A DNA stretch of 64,000 nt, from contig DASQFI010000025.1 of NCBI GenBank assembly GCA_035633215.1, positions 1 through 64,000 on the forward strand, read 5' to 3'. Source of the DNA: DASQFI01 sp035633215 (GTDB lineage: Bacteria; Acidobacteriota; Vicinamibacteria; Vicinamibacterales; SCN-69-37). A model generated the notes under the pieces. It had not been told where the DNA came from. It saw only the letters and a program-made list of their open reading frames with translations, and ran no database searches. Shown here one piece after another: positions 60,103 to 64,000 of this stretch. Each line of letters starts with the position of its first letter. Within the stretch, counting starts at the first letter, position 1. The position numbers were made by a program, and so were the translations under genes.

Positions 60103-60939
60103 ATGGGCACGGCGGCGCACGCGCTCACGATCGACGTCGAAGAGTGGTTCCACATTTGCGGAGTGGGGGGCGCGCTCGCAGCATCGAACTGGCCCGCCCT
60201 GCCGAGCCGCGTCGTGCCCACGACGACAGCGCTGCTGGAGCTGCTCGATCGCTGCGGCATCCGGGCGACGTTTTTTGTGCTGGGATATGTGGCTGAGCGA
60301 CACCCGGACCTGATTCGCCAGATCCGGCGCGCGAATCACGAGATCGGCTCGCATGGCCATCAGCACGACCGAGTGTATGAGCTGACTCCCTCGCAATTCG
60401 AGCAGGACCTCGATCGCAGCCGGGCCGCGCTCGCCTCGTGCGGCGTGACCGACATCGCCGGATTCCGCGCACCTGAATGGTCGATCAATGACAGGTCCCT
60501 CTGGGCACTCGACGTGCTCGTCTCCCGCGGCATCGGCATCGATTCGAGCATGGCTCCGCTGCGGATTGTCGGGAATCCCCGCTACCCGCAGGAGGTGCAC
60601 CGCCGGGCGACGGCGCACGGCGAGATCGTGGAATGTCCGCCCGCCGTGCACCGCCGGCTGGGACAGAACGTACCCCAGGGCGGCAGCTGGGGGCTGCGGA
60701 TGAGCCGGCCGGCGGCCGTGCTGCGCGCCCTCGAGGCCCGCCTCGCGGCGGGCCGTCCGGCGGTGCTCTGGATCCATCCTTGGGAGATCGATGCCGATCC
60801 GCCGCACATAGCTCTGCCGGCCGCGAGTCGATTTGCGCACTATTTCTGCCTGTCGGGATTTCAGCGACGGTTGGAAACCATCCTCCGGGGCGCCGCGTTC
60901 GGCCCACTCAGTGAACTCGTCAGAGCGTCTCCCTCATGA
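60103..60939 (+). CDS. Polysaccharide deacetylase, XrtA/PEP-CTERM-locus type
   Basis: A 278-residue NodB-type carbohydrate esterase without a signal peptide. The catalytic Asp and metal site are in LTIDVEEWFH and GSHGHQHDRVYEL; GFRAPEWSI and the C-terminal histidine in VLWIHPWEID complete the active site. The LTIDVEEWFH start and short length fit the polysaccharide deacetylases found in exopolysaccharide/exosortase loci. Its stop overlaps the next start (ATGA). It marks the switch from the acyl-chain genes to surface-polymer genes. Confidence 0.9.
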   Translation: MGTAAHALTIDVEEWFHICGVGGALAASNWPALPSRVVPTTTALLELLDRCGIRATFFVLGYVAERHPDLIRQIRRANHEIGSHGHQHDRVYELTPSQFEQDLDRSRAALASCGVTDIAGFRAPEWSINDRSLWALDVLVSRGIGIDSSMAPLRIVGNPRYPQEVHRRATAHGEIVECPPAVHRRLGQNVPQGGSWGLRMSRPAAVLRALEARLAAGRPAVLWIHPWEIDADPPHIALPAASRFAHYFCLSGFQRRLETILRGAAFGPLSELVRASPS

Positions 60940-63899
60940 CTTCAGCAGCCGTCGCAACACTCGTCATGACGGTTGCGACCGGGGTGATGACGCAAGGGCT
61001 GAGTGGTCCCAAGTTTCGGGGCATCGGCGTCGATGAACGTCTGGAACAGCCCGCCATTCTGGCCCCGGCGCTTGACCGCGCCAGGATTGCCACCGGCACG
61101 CTCCCCGCGTTCGTGCGGCTGCTGATCGATCGGGATACCCTCCAATCGTTTCAGACCTCCGGCAAATGGGAGGCGCTCGATGCACGGATCGCGATCTATC
61201 AGCAGCGATCGGTTCCGATGCTGCTGTCGATTGAGGATCGGAATTTCGCCGCCGATCAGGGCGATGCCTGGCGCGCCCTGACCCACGCCCTGGCCACGCG
61301 GTACCGCGGGCGCGTGGCAGGCTACCAGGTCGAGTTGCCGCGCGGCGCGCCACGACCCGATCCCCGCGCGTATGCGTTCGTGGTCAAGATGGCCGCCGTA
61401 CAGATTCGCGCGGCGGATCCGAACGCCCGGATCGCGCAGGCCACGATTGGACCGGCCGACATCGAGTGGCAGACCGCGCTGTACGCCGAAGACACCGCGT
61501 CGTACGTGGACGATGTCCCGGTCGATCCTCCCGATCTGGCGCGAGTGGACGGCGTCGAGCCCCTCTCGGTTGTCCGGCCGCTCGTCCGTGCCCGCGATGG
61601 CACGGCCACGCTGATAACGGCCGGGATTCGCCTGGACGCTGCCGACGAACGGACCACGGCACGCTGGCTGGCCTATGCCTTCTCGCATCTGGGCGATCCG
61701 CAGCTCCGATCGACGGTGACGGGCAGCGTCGAGGCGGTTTCGGCGATCCTCGGCGTCGCGAACGTCCTGAAGGAAGTCTTCGCAGGCGAGCTCGTGACGC
61801 TCGACCCCCAAACCGTCGGGCTCACGTTCCAGGCATCGGGCTCCGACCGCCAGGTGGCAGTGCCCCATCTCCTCCTGTACAGCCTGACGAATTTCTCGAC
61901 CTATCTGGCTATTTGGGGGCTGGCGAATGAGTCGATGCGCGTGAGTCTGGTGGACCAGCTCGGCCGTGCCCCGGTGGCGCGGGACGCGCTGCGCGGAACC
62001 GTGACTCCGCTCAAGGACCACACCTGGGATCCCGGGACGAAGCAAGCCCGCTTCTCGACTCCGGCATCTTCCACGCCGCTCATCATCGACTTCAACTATG
62101 GTGGGACCAGCGTGTACGTCAGCCGCGCCGATGCGGCGGAAGCCGCCGTGCCTAGCGTGTCGGAGATCGTTTTCCGTCATCAGCAGCAGCAGGCCCGACA
62201 GGACGCGCTCTATTCGACGTACATCGCTCTTGCGCGTATGGAACAGCACTTCCGTCCATCGCCGACCGACGCCTTCGACGTCGTCTCCGACAACCGGTTC
62301 TACGTCACGCGCGACACCGTCGAATGGGAGGAGCTCTCTTTCTCCGTCAACGGCGGGAAATGGGGGCCCGATCGCCCGGAGTTCCCGCTGCTTCAAGCCG
62401 AGAAAGTCCTCTCCCTGCCGTTCGACCTGCAGCTCACGGCCGACTACCGGTACACGCTGGGCGGCGTCGACGAAATCGGCGGCCGCCGCTGCTTCGTGGT
62501 GCACTTCGAGCCCGTGACCTCCGAGCAGGCGCTGTATCGGGGCCGTGTGTGGATTGATGCCGAGACGTATGTCCGGCTTCGCCTCAACACGATTCAGACG
62601 CGCCTCACTCCGCCAATCGTCTCGAGCGAGGAGGTCCAGACGTTCACGCGGGTGGCCGAAATCAGCGAAGAACCCGTCTATCTCGCCACACGTATTGCGA
62701 CCACCCAGCTCCTGCTGATCGCTGGCCGGAACCTGCTCCTGGAAAAAGTCGTGACGTTTCGTGACTTCAACGTGGACGCGTCCGACTTCGAGGCGCGCCG
62801 GGGCGCGGCGCGGGCGAGCGACCGCATCATGTTCCGCGACACCGACGCCGGCCTCCGGTACCTCGTCAAGCGGGGCGGCGAGCGGGTCGTGAGCGATCGC
62901 ATGACCCAGTCGAGCAAAGCCCTCGCCATGGGCACGACGCTCGATCCTTCCTTCGATTTCCCGCTGCCGATATTCGGCCTGAACTATCTGAACTTCAACT
63001 TTCTCGGGACGGACAGCCAGCTCGCGCTGCTCTGGGGAGGCGTCCTCGCTTTGGGGAACGTTCAGAAACCCCGTCTGGGATCGACGCGACTCGACGCCAA
63101 TCTCGATTTCTTTGCCATCGCCGTGCCGGGGAACGACATCGTGTTCGACGCCGGCGGCGAACGCCGCGACGAGCGCGTGCTCACCATCCCGTTATCAGTG
63201 GGCGGGAATCTGGGATATCAGTTGAACGCATTCCAGAAGCTCCGACTGGGATACCAGTTTCGCTACGATGTGTTCTTCAAGGACGCTGAGACGGCGGCTG
63301 ACTTCACCGCGCCGCCGAGCACCGCGACGCACGGCGGCAGTGTCGAGTACGAGTTCACGCGCCGGGGCTACACGATCCGCGCCACGACCGGGCTGTTCCG
63401 GCGGCAGGGATGGCGGGCCTGGGGCCAGCCGGGCACGTTCGATGCCGGGTCACAGAGCTACCGGCGGGCATCGATCGGTGCCTCGAAGGACTTCTTCCTG
63501 GACTCGTTTCAGACGGTGCGTGCGAGCGCCGCGTGGTACGGCGGGAGCCGGCTCGATCGGTTCAGCATGTATCAATTCGGCCTCTTCGACGAGATCCGGA
63601 TGCACGGCGTGCCCGCGGCGGGCGTCAGGTTTCCAGCGCTGGTCCTGCTGCGGGGATCGTATTCGGTCAATGTCCTTGGGATCTATCGTGTCGATGCGTT
63701 CGTTGACCACGCGCGCGGCAGGGATCCGGATGATGCCGCGGTCTGGCGCCCCGTCACCGGCGCCGGCCTGGCGGTGAATCTTCGCGCTCCTTGGAGGACA
63801 ATGCTGCGGGCCGATGTCGGCAAGAGCATCCTTCCGGTTCGCTACGCGCCGGCCGGTTCCTGGGTGGTGCAAGTCATGTTCCTCAAGCCGCTGCGGTAG
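60936..63899 (+). CDS. 987-residue exported protein with glycosidase-like, LolA-like and beta-barrel parts
   Basis: I recognise no single family for the whole protein. After a signal peptide (AVATLVMTVATGVMTQG), residues about 25-390 look like a TIM-barrel plus beta domain as in glycoside hydrolases (RFRG-like IGVDERLEQPAILAPAL, RVAGYQVELPRGAPRPDPRAYA). Residues about 395-600 resemble a lipoprotein-sorting domain (DVVSDNRFYVTRDTVEWEELS, DEIGGRRCFVVHFEPV, GRVWIDAETYVRLRL). The last ~340 residues form alternating strands ending in VVQVMFLKPLR, like an outer-membrane barrel. It may help place a surface polymer. Domain boundaries are estimates. Confidence 0.75.
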   Translation: MTSAAVATLVMTVATGVMTQGLSGPKFRGIGVDERLEQPAILAPALDRARIATGTLPAFVRLLIDRDTLQSFQTSGKWEALDARIAIYQQRSVPMLLSIEDRNFAADQGDAWRALTHALATRYRGRVAGYQVELPRGAPRPDPRAYAFVVKMAAVQIRAADPNARIAQATIGPADIEWQTALYAEDTASYVDDVPVDPPDLARVDGVEPLSVVRPLVRARDGTATLITAGIRLDAADERTTARWLAYAFSHLGDPQLRSTVTGSVEAVSAILGVANVLKEVFAGELVTLDPQTVGLTFQASGSDRQVAVPHLLLYSLTNFSTYLAIWGLANESMRVSLVDQLGRAPVARDALRGTVTPLKDHTWDPGTKQARFSTPASSTPLIIDFNYGGTSVYVSRADAAEAAVPSVSEIVFRHQQQQARQDALYSTYIALARMEQHFRPSPTDAFDVVSDNRFYVTRDTVEWEELSFSVNGGKWGPDRPEFPLLQAEKVLSLPFDLQLTADYRYTLGGVDEIGGRRCFVVHFEPVTSEQALYRGRVWIDAETYVRLRLNTIQTRLTPPIVSSEEVQTFTRVAEISEEPVYLATRIATTQLLLIAGRNLLLEKVVTFRDFNVDASDFEARRGAARASDRIMFRDTDAGLRYLVKRGGERVVSDRMTQSSKALAMGTTLDPSFDFPLPIFGLNYLNFNFLGTDSQLALLWGGVLALGNVQKPRLGSTRLDANLDFFAIAVPGNDIVFDAGGERRDERVLTIPLSVGGNLGYQLNAFQKLRLGYQFRYDVFFKDAETAADFTAPPSTATHGGSVEYEFTRRGYTIRATTGLFRRQGWRAWGQPGTFDAGSQSYRRASIGASKDFFLDSFQTVRASAAWYGGSRLDRFSMYQFGLFDEIRMHGVPAAGVRFPALVLLRGSYSVNVLGIYRVDAFVDHARGRDPDDAAVWRPVTGAGLAVNLRAPWRTMLRADVGKSILPVRYAPAGSWVVQVMFLKPLR

Positions 63900-63906
63900 G
63901 CTGCCC

Positions 63907-64000
63907 GTGAAAGCCGACCTTCACGTCCATTCCCATCACTCCGGTTTCGCGCCCCACCTCCCCTTCCTCCGCGCGCGCGACTGCTATTCGAGTCCGTTCG
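63907..64000 (+). CDS. PHP-domain protein, 3' end beyond the window
   Basis: Only the first 31 residues are present, starting at GTG 63907, 7 nt after the previous stop: KADLHVHSHHSGFAP, then CYSSP. The DLHVHSHHS metal motif opens the PHP phosphoesterase fold. Similar N-termini occur on PHP proteins fused to or paired with glycosyltransferases, which would suit the preceding deacetylase, but too little is visible to decide. Confidence 0.8.
   Translation, partial: MKADLHVHSHHSGFAPHLPFLRARDCYSSPF

Overview
The window is a continuous, GC-rich (roughly two-thirds G+C), gene-dense bacterial chromosome segment. It carries about 54 genes or gene remnants, no tRNA or rRNA gene that I could recognise, no CRISPR array and no intact insertion sequence. 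Several traits point to an acidobacterium, most likely class Vicinamibacteria (subdivision 6): a von Willebrand factor A protein of the acidobacterial type, four copies or fragments of large secreted carboxypeptidase-regulatory-like (CarboxypepD_reg) proteins, a DUF1015 gene in the serine operon, and many GTAG-headed palindromic repeats (REP/REPIN-like). This placement is an inference from gene content; there is no 16S rRNA here.

Layout. 1-14.4 kb: the end of an oligopeptide ABC ATPase, a broken D-aminoacylase, an orphan LolD/MacB-type ATPase, acetyl-CoA synthetase, CorA, myo-inositol-phosphate synthase with a small membrane protein, a degenerate methyltransferase, an SDR, a three-gene TonB/VWA envelope operon, a ZIP transporter and a BON protein. 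14.4-26 kb: a 219-bp inverted repeat, then the CarboxypepD_reg family (one remnant, one normal gene, one 1387-residue gene that looks like two paralogues fused through an in-frame REP element, and one mini-gene), plus DNA polymerase I with a dead proofreading domain. 26-38 kb: PcnB, a MerR regulator with a small periplasmic protein, a TonB-dependent receptor, and an operon M23 peptidase-DUF1015-serA-serC, followed by ogt and an M28 peptidase. 38-40.5 kb: four small outer-membrane beta-barrel proteins. 40.8-45.7 kb: a degenerate acyl-CoA ligase, a radical SAM enzyme of the tetraether/membrane-spanning-lipid synthase type, a possible 34-residue peptide and a HEAT-repeat protein.

46.1-60.1 kb is the most system-like part. 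A divergently arranged, tightly overlapping cluster encodes a CoA/ACP ligase, a FabZ-like dehydratase, a DUF2062-methyltransferase fusion, a membrane hydrolase-like protein, an LpxL-type acyltransferase, a GT2 glycosyltransferase, an MMPL/RND exporter, an HpnR-like B12 radical SAM methylase, a flavin halogenase-like oxidoreductase, a LolA-like carrier, a ketosynthase-like protein, FabG and an ACP. This is the gene set of aryl-polyene/xanthomonadin pathways, but the only ketosynthase lacks all three catalytic residues. 60.1-64 kb continues in the same direction with an XrtA-type polysaccharide deacetylase, a 987-residue envelope protein of unusual architecture and the start of a PHP-domain protein.

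The intergenic DNA is unusual. Several gaps hold long hairpins built from short words repeated a few times in one arm and mirrored in the other, and the GTAG heads of REP elements repeatedly supply the TAG stop codon of the adjacent gene.
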